Below are positions 17,106 to 26,183 of a DNA stretch of 64,000 nucleotides, in pieces. The notes beneath the pieces are model-generated. The model had not been told where the DNA came from. It saw only the letters and a program-made list of their open reading frames with translations, and searched no databases. The DNA is from Candidatus Comchoanobacter bicostacola (GTDB lineage Bacteria > Pseudomonadota > Gammaproteobacteria > Comchoanobacterales > Comchoanobacteraceae). The position numbers were made by a program, and so were the translations under genes. Each line of letters opens with the position of its first letter. The first letter of the stretch is position 1. The stretch spans positions 676,119-740,118 of the forward strand of contig NZ_CP092900.1 of assembly GCF_024172705.1 (NCBI RefSeq). Reading direction: 5' to 3'.

Positions 17106-19736
17106 ATGTTCTCAGGACTTAGAGCTGGAAAAAGCTTAATGAAAAAACTATCTCCAGTCCTACTTGAGCTTATATTTGATCTCTTACTGCTCGACAGCGA
17201 AGACAAGACGACTCTAATATGCGGCCGAATTAACGAATACAATCCGACAAACAGTGAAGTCCCTCTCATTGCTAATATTGAAAAAGCAATTGAAAGCATT
17301 AAGGGCCTGATTAAAGTACGAAAAGATATTAGTACTGATGATTTACAAATTGCATTCGCCATACAAATGCTTGCGGTCGAGATCAATAAAGACGCCCCCC
17401 CTGGGGACAGCCCATCACCGATTGAGACCCGTCTATTATGTGAAGCAATTAGCCAGGAAAATCCATTAGCCTACTTAGCTGAAAAGGGTGCCTTCAGGGA
17501 TACACTTAATCAAGTTATTAAGGATACACTCGCTAACTCTATAGCAACCATTTCAAGTACCACTCAAGTTGCAGCACCTGCTGCTGCTGAAGACAATGAA
17601 TTTGATCTATTTAATCAACTACTTGATGGCTTACTAAGGAATCAACAAAATCATGTCTCTACAGACCTGACTAAATGGCGCGAAGCTTTTGAACCCATGC
17701 TGGGCATAGATGCAGAACAACTCCAATCCTGTACTGAATCCGCTGGTTTAATTGCAGAAGAATGGCCCAGAATACAGGGAAGTAGCCCACATGTTGCCAA
17801 GCAACAAGACACGCTTAATCTAGCTATAGCCTGTACCAAAGAATACTATGAATACCCAGCAGACGCTGAACCCCATGCAGAACTCGTCATTCAAAATCTC
17901 AGACGTACTATTAACTACATAAACAACAAGCCCTATAAAGAACGCGGCCTCAACTTTTGTACCCAGGTTATTGGTGAAACACTTTACCGATATGAGTTTT
18001 TCACTCCCATTCAATACGCACTATTTATCAATACTCAAGATCCCCAAGTACCACCTAGTATTCGGCTTGGATTTTTCATTTTTGCAGCTATTTTTTGTGC
18101 GGCTGGCCCTACCTCAAATACCAGTGCAACTAACATAAGATCACAATCTCAATTAATGGATATATTATGGCGTAATATTTTATGGCACGTAAAGAACAAT
18201 GCCACTGATCATATAAACTTTTTACAATTAGCTCAGATTATTGCTTTAGCAGCTAGTGATGTTTTTCGGACCAACCAAAGCATTGACACAAGCCTAGCTG
18301 AACAAGCAGGGGACTTGCTCACTGAATTGGCAACTCATAAAATTCATCCTAATGCTATTATACCATTCTGCACAGGTCTAACCGTATTTTCATTCAACCA
18401 TAACGTCCCTAAAAAAGAACATATGCTTGGTATCATACCTCTTTTTGAATGTAGCACTGAATTAATATCAACTGAAAGTCCAGATGAACCTGATAAGACC
18501 AGCATTATGAGAAAAACAGTTGAAGCACTTACGCTGGCTGCAGCTTATTATCAAAACTATAAAGACCTTCAAGAAAAACAATGCCCTCAACCAGAGATCA
18601 TCTGTGCAACACGTGTTTTATTTAATCTGCTTCGCCCCGGTTATGAAAGTGCATTTGATATATCCAACGGTGACTCCTTTGTGGCTAGAGCATTAGTCGA
18701 GCTTAAAAAAGCCGTTAAAGAATCACCAGGGACCGCCATAACCTTAGAAAGCGCAAAACAAGTAATCGAGCTAATCAATGATCAAAAAACTTTATTTGAG
18801 CAGCTTTCTGTTCTGGCACTCAGCACCGTCTCCAATGACTTTTATGGGCGAATATTAGCTCAACCCTCAATAACCAACCCTATAGCTAAAGGCATCCTAT
18901 TTGAAATCAGCAACAACCCTGAAGTATGGAATACTAATGACCTTCGAGCGATGTTTAGCCATGCCTTTCTACCTGATGAAACCACTGAAGGTCAGCCGGT
19001 AGAAGATCAACAATTCTGGAAATCCTTAATGAAGGCTATCTGGGATCAGTTGCCTGAAAAGACTGGATCATTTAGCGATATTTATAACAGATTGAGTCAC
19101 ACTGATGCGCCATTGAAACAGTTCCTACAGTTTACAATGGCTTCACTTTCATCCGACTATGCTAAGCACCTTAAACTAGGAACCTTTTATTTACCCCACA
19201 AGATTTTTGCAAGCCTTGCAAACCCCGGTAATAAAGAAGATATATGGAACGCTAAAAGTATTCCAGAATTGATCTCGGAAACCCTTAAAGACAACAGTAA
19301 TCCCGCCAATCAAAAATCAGACAATTTCTTTACTCGTCCAACTGCATACACACAAAAAGTACTGAAGGTTGTCACTAACCACCCTCCCATCAGACACTTA
19401 ACCCGTAATACCATTAAATTATTCAGCAGCCACCTATTAACTGCACATATCATATCCAATACTACAATCACAGCTGCTGTTGCATTAACCTGCTATTTAT
19501 CCAGCATCAGCCTCTATATTCCATATCTAGCACTTGGATTTCTAAGTCTCAACTTATTCAGTATTGGCACACAATATTTATTTGCAAAACTATTTTTAAA
19601 TCAATTCAAGAAAAATACACCTATTGATCAAGTATTTTCTAATGAACTGATCGATAAAGTGATCAAAACCGTACAAACACCGATCCCAAAAAGCACAACC
19701 CCCTCACCGTCAACGACCCCAGCTCCAGGCGCATAA
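17106..19736 (+). CDS. large unknown protein with C-terminal membrane hairpin
   Basis: An 876-residue protein I do not recognise. Residues 1-770 are predicted by eye to be largely helical and soluble, with no obvious repeats. Residues about 777-828 are strongly hydrophobic and could form two membrane helices (ITAAVALTCYLSSISLYIP, LALGFLSLNLF). The tail is Pro/Thr/Ser-rich (STTPSPSTTPAPGA). It is divergent from rsmH with 116 bases between them, and convergent with the 101-aa gene. No signal peptide. An alternative start at 17140 (MKKLSPVLL) is possible; neither start has a strong ribosome binding site. Size and architecture are compatible with a host-directed protein, but that is a guess. Confidence 0.55.
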   Translation: MFSGLRAGKSLMKKLSPVLLELIFDLLLLDSEDKTTLICGRINEYNPTNSEVPLIANIEKAIESIKGLIKVRKDISTDDLQIAFAIQMLAVEINKDAPPGDSPSPIETRLLCEAISQENPLAYLAEKGAFRDTLNQVIKDTLANSIATISSTTQVAAPAAAEDNEFDLFNQLLDGLLRNQQNHVSTDLTKWREAFEPMLGIDAEQLQSCTESAGLIAEEWPRIQGSSPHVAKQQDTLNLAIACTKEYYEYPADAEPHAELVIQNLRRTINYINNKPYKERGLNFCTQVIGETLYRYEFFTPIQYALFINTQDPQVPPSIRLGFFIFAAIFCAAGPTSNTSATNIRSQSQLMDILWRNILWHVKNNATDHINFLQLAQIIALAASDVFRTNQSIDTSLAEQAGDLLTELATHKIHPNAIIPFCTGLTVFSFNHNVPKKEHMLGIIPLFECSTELISTESPDEPDKTSIMRKTVEALTLAAAYYQNYKDLQEKQCPQPEIICATRVLFNLLRPGYESAFDISNGDSFVARALVELKKAVKESPGTAITLESAKQVIELINDQKTLFEQLSVLALSTVSNDFYGRILAQPSITNPIAKGILFEISNNPEVWNTNDLRAMFSHAFLPDETTEGQPVEDQQFWKSLMKAIWDQLPEKTGSFSDIYNRLSHTDAPLKQFLQFTMASLSSDYAKHLKLGTFYLPHKIFASLANPGNKEDIWNAKSIPELISETLKDNSNPANQKSDNFFTRPTAYTQKVLKVVTNHPPIRHLTRNTIKLFSSHLLTAHIISNTTITAAVALTCYLSSISLYIPYLALGFLSLNLFSIGTQYLFAKLFLNQFKKNTPIDQVFSNELIDKVIKTVQTPIPKSTTPSPSTTPAPGA

Positions 19737-19743
19737 ACTTGGG

Positions 19744-20049
19744 TTAGGCAAAAATCTGCATGACATCTGGATCAATAGTGATTAATGAAAGTGAAGATAC
19801 AACGCCTCCAATCACAAATAAAGTGACCACACTCTCCACCCGCTCAACAACACGCTCCTGATAGTATTCAGCATAACGATAGACTGCAAAACACATCATA
19901 AGTAACCCAGAATACAAACATACTGATTGTAGTAATGATGAAAATGATTGCACCACTGTAAACAAATTAGAGTATTGTTTTACTTTAATTACCGAATAAG
20001 GACGTGACGCCATGACACAAGAACCTATCAAAAAAATCAAATATAACAT
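19744..20049 (-). CDS. small membrane protein, IcmD/DotP-like topology
   Basis: A 101-residue protein: hydrophobic N-terminus resembling a signal peptide (MLYLIFLIGSCVMAS), a segment FTVVQSFSSLLQ leading into a membrane helix (CLYSGLLMMCFAVYRYAEY), a charged loop (YQERVVERVE) and a second helix (VVTLFVIGGVVSSLSLI). The order of elements, including QSF before the first helix, resembles the small Dot/Icm components IcmD (DotP) and IcmC (DotE). This is a topological resemblance only. It follows the ankyrin gene after 20 bases, so the two are probably one operon. Confidence 0.45.
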   Translation of the reverse strand: MLYLIFLIGSCVMASRPYSVIKVKQYSNLFTVVQSFSSLLQSVCLYSGLLMMCFAVYRYAEYYQERVVERVESVVTLFVIGGVVSSLSLITIDPDVMQIFA

Positions 20050-20069
20050 AAAAAAAAACCACTTAAGTA

Positions 20070-21434
20070 TTATCTTGGAAAAATGCAGTGACTCTCTGGA
20101 ATCTCAACCTTTAAGGCACATTTTTTATCATAATAACACGTCACTTTTAACGATTCAATTCTAGCACGCGGCCCCTCCAATTCTGGCAATCTAAGCGGGT
20201 TCTCGTCTTGAATCATCCAACCTTTTTGAATTGGATTAATGAAACTTAATATCTTCGCCCTAATTTCAATAGGTAAGTAAATACCGGCGTGACTGCTAAC
20301 CCTATTAAAACAGCCATACACAAGCACTACCCACTCTAATATTTTTGTTGAAGCAACCTCAAACTTAGGCTGCCATATATCCCAAAAAATTTGAGGCGTT
20401 AAACGCTCTATGCTAGCCTCAACAGATTGCTGCTGCAAATTCAAGAAGCCCTTAGCGACTAATCCAGGTATCAAACTTTGATAAAATGACTTATGCTTCG
20501 TAAAGACCCAATCTGCCGGTAATCTGTTAGAAAAATGACCAGGGCACATTGATGATTGCTCTTCATAATAGCTCTGATCTTTTATATGATTCAGCACAAA
20601 TACAATATTGCTCTTATTAGTCTCATTAACAGGAATATCCGCAGCCCCGCATTCTAGATTGATATCAAACAACATTTTATTTAGGATATAGGGAAGCTCC
20701 AGGTCTTTTCTCGTCCAATCAACCCAGCTTAATACTGACTTAATAGACGCTGGATTACCCTTTAAGGTCAAAATGTGTAGCGGGCAAAGTGATTGTGAAT
20801 TTCCTGCTACCTTATGACCACAATCTTTGAATTTCTGCTTTTTACCCAGTAAATACTGCATCATGTCTTGAGCTTGACCCCAAGCTAATTTTTGCGCCCC
20901 CGTTCCTTGTTTATCATTGGGAAGACCTGAAAAATGAGGCGCCATAATAGCATAAAATGGCAAACTGAACCAATGTAGGTTGCGAGTTACACCCTCTTTA
21001 GTCTTCTTATACTTATCACCCTGTAGTAAAGTTTGAATTGTACTAGGCAACTTAAACTGTCGACACATAGCATCCCAATCTCGATCCTGAACAGGATAGT
21101 CAGACCTTGCATTTAATACGGCACCCGCGCCAACCAAGAACTTCAATATCTCTAACTGACCATGTAAAACAGCAAGTCGGGCTGCTGTAAAACCTTCATG
21201 TGTGACAGCATTGACTTTCTTATTGCTTTTTTCAACTAAACGCTTCACGGCTACTAAGTCATGATTACAAACTGCATGCATTAATTCTGTGGGCTTCTCA
21301 ACAATGTACCGAAGCGCCTTTGTTTGATCTGTATATGATTGTTCTTTAGAAAAAGGAGCCCAATAGTAATAAGTAGCAACCAACAGCAAGGCGATAACTG
21401 CTAACAATATCCATGCAAGAATAATATCAACCAT
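20070..21434 (-). CDS. membrane-anchored ankyrin-repeat protein with F-box-like motif
   Basis: A 454-residue protein. Residues about 4-25 form one membrane helix (ILAWILLAVIALLLVATYYYW). Residues about 50-115 hold two ankyrin repeats (ELMHAVCNHDLVAVKRLVE; GFTAARLAVLHGQLEILKFL). The middle is unassigned. Residues about 387-399 read LPIEIRAKILSFI, which fits the start of a eukaryotic F-box or the poxvirus/Wolbachia PRANC motif (LPxEIxxxIL). Ankyrin plus F-box combinations are known for secreted proteins of intracellular bacteria, such as Legionella AnkB, that recruit host ubiquitin ligases. The N-terminal membrane anchor is unusual for such an effector, and only the first F-box helix is convincing. 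Confidence 0.6.
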   Translation of the reverse strand: MVDIILAWILLAVIALLLVATYYYWAPFSKEQSYTDQTKALRYIVEKPTELMHAVCNHDLVAVKRLVEKSNKKVNAVTHEGFTAARLAVLHGQLEILKFLVGAGAVLNARSDYPVQDRDWDAMCRQFKLPSTIQTLLQGDKYKKTKEGVTRNLHWFSLPFYAIMAPHFSGLPNDKQGTGAQKLAWGQAQDMMQYLLGKKQKFKDCGHKVAGNSQSLCPLHILTLKGNPASIKSVLSWVDWTRKDLELPYILNKMLFDINLECGAADIPVNETNKSNIVFVLNHIKDQSYYEEQSSMCPGHFSNRLPADWVFTKHKSFYQSLIPGLVAKGFLNLQQQSVEASIERLTPQIFWDIWQPKFEVASTKILEWVVLVYGCFNRVSSHAGIYLPIEIRAKILSFINPIQKGWMIQDENPLRLPELEGPRARIESLKVTCYYDKKCALKVEIPESHCIFPR

Positions 21435-21480
21435 AATTTTATATTTATTGTAAACTTACATACAAAAATACATTATTTCT

Positions 21481-21489
21481 TGTTATAAT
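21481..21489 (+). promoter_or_regulatory. extended -10 promoter, possibly giving a leaderless mRNA
   Basis: TGTTATAAT is a perfect extended -10 element (TGnTATAAT). It ends 5 bases before the ATG at 21495, so transcription would begin at or next to the start codon. No good -35 is visible, as expected for an extended -10. Confidence 0.45.
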
Positions 21490-21494
21490 GCAAT

Positions 21495-22685
21495 ATGTTT
21501 ATTGGAATCACACTGACGTTACTCTTATTTTCAGCCTTCTTCTCAGGGACTGAAACTGCAGTGATGGCGTTAAATCACTATCGTGTCAAATCAGATGCTG
21601 AAGATGGCATTCATCCAGCCAGACAATTAAAAGCATATATTGATCAGCCAGAGTATTTTCTTAGTATTGTTTTACTGGGGAATACACTATGCAATATAGC
21701 TGCCGCTTCTATCTTTACCCTCTGGCTCCAACAATTAACACAAGAGGGATCCATTATAGCGATTGGCACATTATCTCTTTCATTATTTATTTTGATATTT
21801 TGTGAAATGCTCCCCAAAACCATTGCCGCTAAAAATAGCTATATTTTTGCTACTCGTGTTCTCCCTATACTCAGACTTTGTGAACTCATTTTATACCCAC
21901 TCCTCAAACCCTTAAACTGGATCACTCAGTACTACTCAACCATTAAGCAAGAACATATGACTGAGCACGACATGCGTCGAATTGTTCGCACAGCTGCAAA
22001 ACAACTACCTAAATATGACCGACTCATGCTTGAGGGTATCTTAGACCTTAGTCACACCACGGTAGAATCCTTAATGACGCCTATGCACCTTATCCACATA
22101 ACCACTCCAACAGAGCTACAAAGAATAAAGGATAAAGCACAGTCAATAAAAGAAAACTTCGTCCTCGTTCAAGAACATGAAAATAGTGAGCACATCCTTG
22201 GTCTAATTAAAATAAACCAACATACAATAGACATCAAAGATAACGAGATGATCCCGCCTTACTATGTCCAAGAAGGTACGCTGTTAAGCACCCAACTTAT
22301 GAATTTTCAAAAAGACGATCAAACGACTTGTATCGTGATTAATGAGTATGGGAAAATAATTGGCGTCCTAGAAATTCAAGAAATTCTAGCTGAAATTTTA
22401 GGAGACTCTAACGAAAAAATACTCTACCCCGTTGGCGCAATTCGCATCAGCGCCAACAATCAGATTGCAATCAAACCCCAAACAAGAGTACGAGACCTAA
22501 ACCGAAAACTAAATTGGGACTTGCCTAAACACCATGCACGAACTATATCCGGACTCGTCATACACGAGATTGGCTGCCTACCCGATGGGCCCTGCTGCAT
22601 CCTGATCAAAGATATAGAGTTTACAGTGACTCATATCTTCGACAACAAAATTTTATGGATACAAGCGCATCCAAGGAAACAATAA
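21495..22685 (+). CDS. CNNM/CorC-HlyC family membrane protein (CorB/YfjD-like)
   Basis: A 396-residue protein with an N-terminal DUF21/CNNM membrane domain (three hydrophobic segments; SAFFSGTETAVMALN, LLGNTLCNIAAA and EMLPKTIAAKN are typical), a CBS-domain pair in the middle (for example VESLMTPMHLIHI and TCIVINEYGKIIGVLEI) and a C-terminal CorC/HlyC domain (VRDLNRKLNWDLP, ARTISGLVIHEIG). The family is linked to Mg2+ or Co2+ transport. In gammaproteobacteria a gene of this family often lies next to ffh, as here. The mRNA may be leaderless. Confidence 0.88.
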   Translation: MFIGITLTLLLFSAFFSGTETAVMALNHYRVKSDAEDGIHPARQLKAYIDQPEYFLSIVLLGNTLCNIAAASIFTLWLQQLTQEGSIIAIGTLSLSLFILIFCEMLPKTIAAKNSYIFATRVLPILRLCELILYPLLKPLNWITQYYSTIKQEHMTEHDMRRIVRTAAKQLPKYDRLMLEGILDLSHTTVESLMTPMHLIHITTPTELQRIKDKAQSIKENFVLVQEHENSEHILGLIKINQHTIDIKDNEMIPPYYVQEGTLLSTQLMNFQKDDQTTCIVINEYGKIIGVLEIQEILAEILGDSNEKILYPVGAIRISANNQIAIKPQTRVRDLNRKLNWDLPKHHARTISGLVIHEIGCLPDGPCCILIKDIEFTVTHIFDNKILWIQAHPRKQ

Positions 22686-22748
22686 CTAATGATTGAAGTC
22701 AAGATAGCGTTATTGTAAATTATTGAGACTCAAAAAACACGAACAGAC

Positions 22749-24083
22749 ATGTATAGAACTCTTGCCAAAAAGCTTTCCAATATATTCAGACAAAAACATG
22801 TCACCCAAAAAGATATTGATGCTGCGCTACTTGAAATCGAAAAGGCATTAATTGATGCCGATGTTGCACTTGAATCCATCAATGCCTTAAAGATTCATTT
22901 AATGCATAAAATGAGTCATCTAGAAACCATTGAAAACCTGGATATTCAATCTCAACTCATGAACGAGGTTAGGCAAGGATTACTTGAACTGTTAGAAAGC
23001 CCTACCCCACCAATTACCATTCAACCCAACAAATTACATACAATCATGTTTGTTGGTTTACAAGGTGCAGGTAAAACAACGACCTGTGCTAAACTTGCCA
23101 ACCAACTTAAAACCCAGGGTCATCATAAGATCTTGATGTGTTCTACCGATACATTTAGACCCGCTGCAATGGAGCAACTAAAAACACTAGCTGATTCTGC
23201 TCAGGTTGATTACTTTGATGCAAACACCAGTGATGCACCTGAATCAATCAGTGCTCAAGCAAAAGCCTATGCACAAAATAACCAGTACCAAATCTTAATC
23301 ATTGATACTGCTGGCCGACTCGAGGTAGATGAGGCCCGTATGAATGAAGCTGCACTCATTCACAAAACAGTTCAGCCCCAAGAGTGCTTATATGTTATAG
23401 ACAGTATGATTGGACAAAGTGCGTTACAGGTTGCTAAAACATTCCATAAAAAGCTCCCTCTTACTGGTGTCATTCTTACCAAGACTGACTCTGATACCAA
23501 AGGTGGCGTCGCACTCTCAGTTAAGCAAGTCACTCAAAAACCTATATTGTGGCTAGGTAGCGGCGAACATATTGATCAGCTTGAACCCTTTGACCCCAAG
23601 CAAGTTGTTGATCAAATCCTTGATATGGGTGACATCATGACACTGGCAAAGCGTGCTGAAAAACATATTGATCAAGATAAAGCCAAGCAGATGACTCAAA
23701 GAATGCAAAAGGGTCAGTTTACATTTGAAGACATGCTCGGCATGATGGACCAAATGAGTGCTCTAGGCGGCGCTAAATCAATCCTGCAGATGCTACCCGG
23801 GAGCTCACAAATACCACAGCATATGCTAGATATGGCTGATGATAAAAAATTCATTCCAATTAGAGCACTTATAGAGTCTATGACGGCTAAAGAAAGAAAC
23901 AACCCCATGCTTGTATTCAACCAAAAAACACGTCAACTTCGAATTAAAAAAGGCTCTGGACGCACAAATTCAGAATTTAATGAATTAAAAAAGATGTATA
24001 GCAAAATAGAAAAGATGATGTCAAAAATGAAGAAAAGCAGATTCAAGGATCAAATGGCCAACTTCATGAACCCAGAAAATTGA
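22749..24083 (+). CDS. ffh: signal recognition particle GTPase
   Basis: SRP54-type GTPase that binds 4.5S RNA and signal sequences of nascent membrane proteins and docks with FtsY. The 444 residues have the N-domain helices (1-90), the G-domain with GLQGAGKTT (about 102), DTFRPAAMEQL, DTAGRLEVDE, TKTDSDTKGG and a Met-rich M-domain (MMDQMSALGG; KMYSKIEKMMSKMKKS). TKTDSDTKGG differs from the common TKxDGDxRGG, and SMTAKERNNP from the common SMTxxER. It lies 63 bases after the CNNM gene and 44 before the desulfurase gene. Confidence 0.96.
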   Translation: MYRTLAKKLSNIFRQKHVTQKDIDAALLEIEKALIDADVALESINALKIHLMHKMSHLETIENLDIQSQLMNEVRQGLLELLESPTPPITIQPNKLHTIMFVGLQGAGKTTTCAKLANQLKTQGHHKILMCSTDTFRPAAMEQLKTLADSAQVDYFDANTSDAPESISAQAKAYAQNNQYQILIIDTAGRLEVDEARMNEAALIHKTVQPQECLYVIDSMIGQSALQVAKTFHKKLPLTGVILTKTDSDTKGGVALSVKQVTQKPILWLGSGEHIDQLEPFDPKQVVDQILDMGDIMTLAKRAEKHIDQDKAKQMTQRMQKGQFTFEDMLGMMDQMSALGGAKSILQMLPGSSQIPQHMLDMADDKKFIPIRALIESMTAKERNNPMLVFNQKTRQLRIKKGSGRTNSEFNELKKMYSKIEKMMSKMKKSRFKDQMANFMNPEN

Positions 24084-24127
24084 CATCTCAACCACAAAGC
24101 AATATAATAAAAAAAACTTTATAAGCA

Positions 24128-25204
24128 ATGATTTACCTAGACTACGCCGCAAACACACCCTTAGATGACCGCATAAAAAGCCAGCTACATTATTGGTATT
24201 CACTCTCTGGCAATGCACAATCTAAACAAATGACTCAACTTAATGAGATCATTGCACACAGTAAAAATCAAATTGCTAGCTATATTAATGGGAACTCTGA
24301 CTCAGTTTATTTTACATCCGGTGCAACTGAGTCAATAAACTTAGCGTTACTCGGCTCTGCTCGTTACTATCAACATAGTGGAAACCACATTATTACCTTT
24401 GAAACAGAGCACAGCGCGACACTCAATGCCTGCAAGCAGCTTGAGTTAGAGGGGTTTCAAGTGTCTATATTGCCTGTCAAACCCAACGGAGCAATTGATT
24501 ACCAGCTTCTTAAAGAGGCCTGCAACTCAAATACCATCCTAGTCTCAATTAACCATATCTGCAACGAGACTGGCTTCATACAAGACTTGAAACCACTCAT
24601 TGAATTAAAAAACCAGCTTGGCTTTATGTTACACATTGATTGTAGCCAAACTGTTGGAAAAGAAACATTTGATGCACGCACAACACCTGCAGACTTTATT
24701 ACGCTTTCTTCACACAAATGTTATGGCCCTTCAGGTATTGCTGCACTTTACATTCAGCCAAACCGCCATGTAAGACCTCTGATTTATGGCAATGACCCTA
24801 TCCGACCTGGGACCCCCTCTGTAGGACTTATTGGAATGATGGGTGCTGCATATGAAATAGCACATCAAGCACTTAAACAAGACCAAGCGCACGCGATGCA
24901 TTTAAGAGAACAATTCCTCTCCAAGATCAAAATACCCTATTACATACACACTCAAGACGGTGTAGCTGAAATTATTAATATCTGCTTCCACACGTTAAGC
25001 GAGCAAAAAATAGCACATATCCTATCCAAGATATATTGTCAGCAAAGCGCATCATGTCATCAACAAGGGCTCTCACATGTTTTATCAGCTCGAAATATCC
25101 ACCCATCTGATATAAAGCGCAGTATTAGACTTTCAATAGGTCGAGTGACCACCCAAGCAGAAATTGATCAAGCACTACACATTATCAATACGCTCAACTC
25201 ATAA
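24128..25204 (+). CDS. cysteine desulfurase, IscS/NifS-like
   Basis: PLP enzyme that removes sulfur from cysteine for Fe-S clusters and tRNA thiolation. The 358 residues show the IscS/NifS N-terminus YLDYAANTPLD, FTSGATESINLAL, ETEHSA, VSINHICNETG, HIDCSQTVGK and the PLP-lysine segment SSHKCYGPSGI. The mobile-loop Cys is probably in QQSASCHQQG near residue 315, where classical IscS has SGSACTS; the Cys is one place out of register. It is about 45 residues shorter than E. coli IscS. No iscU or iscA lies nearby. The gene may be cotranscribed with ffh. Confidence 0.88.
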   Translation: MIYLDYAANTPLDDRIKSQLHYWYSLSGNAQSKQMTQLNEIIAHSKNQIASYINGNSDSVYFTSGATESINLALLGSARYYQHSGNHIITFETEHSATLNACKQLELEGFQVSILPVKPNGAIDYQLLKEACNSNTILVSINHICNETGFIQDLKPLIELKNQLGFMLHIDCSQTVGKETFDARTTPADFITLSSHKCYGPSGIAALYIQPNRHVRPLIYGNDPIRPGTPSVGLIGMMGAAYEIAHQALKQDQAHAMHLREQFLSKIKIPYYIHTQDGVAEIINICFHTLSEQKIAHILSKIYCQQSASCHQQGLSHVLSARNIHPSDIKRSIRLSIGRVTTQAEIDQALHIINTLNS

Positions 25205-25361
25205 TACTCAGAAAATTTGATACCGTATCCGAATACAAACATGGAAGCCCTAAAGTAGGCTCCCTAATAATAGCTAGAAGACAAAGCTTAACTCCTCAAA
25301 TTTATAAATATCACCTCATCTCAGCTACCTGAATCTATAGACCCTGCATTTAAGGCTTTAC

Positions 25362-25390
25362 TTTACATAAAAAAAAAGATAAATTATGGT
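25362..25390 (+). promoter_or_regulatory. putative promoter of the rpsP operon
   Basis: TTTACA (25362-25367), a 17-base spacer and TATGGT (25385-25390) lie about 30 bases before the rpsP ATG. The -35 is good; the -10 matches four of six bases. The remainder of the 216-base gap (25205-25420) contains no gene I can see. Confidence 0.35.
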
Positions 25391-25420
25391 CAAATAATTG
25401 AACTTAGAGGTAAACTCAAC

Positions 25421-25699
25421 ATGGTAAAAATACGTTTAGCAAGGCATGGCAGGAAAAAAAAGCCATTCTACCAAATCGTTGTTGCAGATCAAAGATTCTC
25501 AAGAAACGGTCGTTTCATTGAGAAAATTGGTTACTACAATGGGCTACGTGACAACTTCAGTGAGTGCAAATTAGACATCGAGCGCATTGAATATTGGATT
25601 GGCGTTGGCGCTGCTCCTACCCCACAGGTAGCATCTATCTATAAAAACATGAAAAATAGACCTACAACCAACACACAAGTGGATGCAGAGTCAAAATAA
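25421..25699 (+). CDS. rpsP: 30S ribosomal protein S16
   Basis: The 92 residues begin [20 protein letters not shown] and contain the S16 hallmarks [21 protein letters not shown] (in two parts) and [16 protein letters not shown] Thr/Asn-rich tail of about 10 residues extends beyond the E. coli protein (82). First gene of rpsP-rimM-trmD-rplS, the usual gammaproteobacterial order; its end overlaps rimM by 17 bases. Confidence 0.97.
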   Translation: MVKIRLARHGRKKKPFYQIVVADQRFSRNGRFIEKIGYYNGLRDNFSECKLDIERIEYWIGVGAAPTPQVASIYKNMKNRPTTNTQVDAESK

Positions 25700-26183
25700 C
25701 ACATCTGATTTAGTTCACATAGGCCACCTTGGAACCGCACACGGAATCAAGGGTGGTCTTTCTATTTTTAGCTATACGACACCTGCTGAATTGATTAGCC
25801 AGCTTGAGATCCAAACGAATAGCAGACAGATCCAAATCATTAAATTTGAGCAACATACCAAAAAGAATGTTGTCTACATCCAGGGGGTATCTTCAAGGTG
25901 TGATGCTGAGCAACTCAACAACACAAATATCTATACCAATAAAACAGATTTTTTTGAGCACTATCCTGAACAAATTCTAAATGATTTTTGTGCTCAGTAT
26001 ATACTTAAAGATTGTAACGGACGACCCATTGGCACCATTGAATATATTGAAGAGCTTGAGAATATCCTCATGGCATCAGTACAGCACGACGAACTCAACA
26101 GAAAACTTTGCGTTTCTCCCCAGTATATTCATGAAATAAACCACAAACAGCAATTTATCCAAATCAACTACTCGCCCGAATGA
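25683..26183 (+). CDS. rimM: 16S rRNA processing protein
   Basis: RimM binds S19 and helps mature the 30S head. The 166 residues start with a short tail and the family motif [17 protein letters not shown], then a beta-barrel N-domain, and a PRC-barrel C-domain around [14 protein letters not shown] and the end segment INYSPE. It overlaps rpsP by 17 bases and trmD by 4, so translation is probably coupled. Conservation in the C-domain is moderate but order and motif make the assignment firm. Confidence 0.92.
   Translation: MQSQNNTSDLVHIGHLGTAHGIKGGLSIFSYTTPAELISQLEIQTNSRQIQIIKFEQHTKKNVVYIQGVSSRCDAEQLNNTNIYTNKTDFFEHYPEQILNDFCAQYILKDCNGRPIGTIEYIEELENILMASVQHDELNRKLCVSPQYIHEINHKQQFIQINYSPE

Noticed and set aside
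25205-25420. tRNA or riboswitch in the gap before rpsP
   Set aside because: No cloverleaf or known motif; only a mismatched hairpin (GGAAGCC/GGCTCCC) with no T tract.
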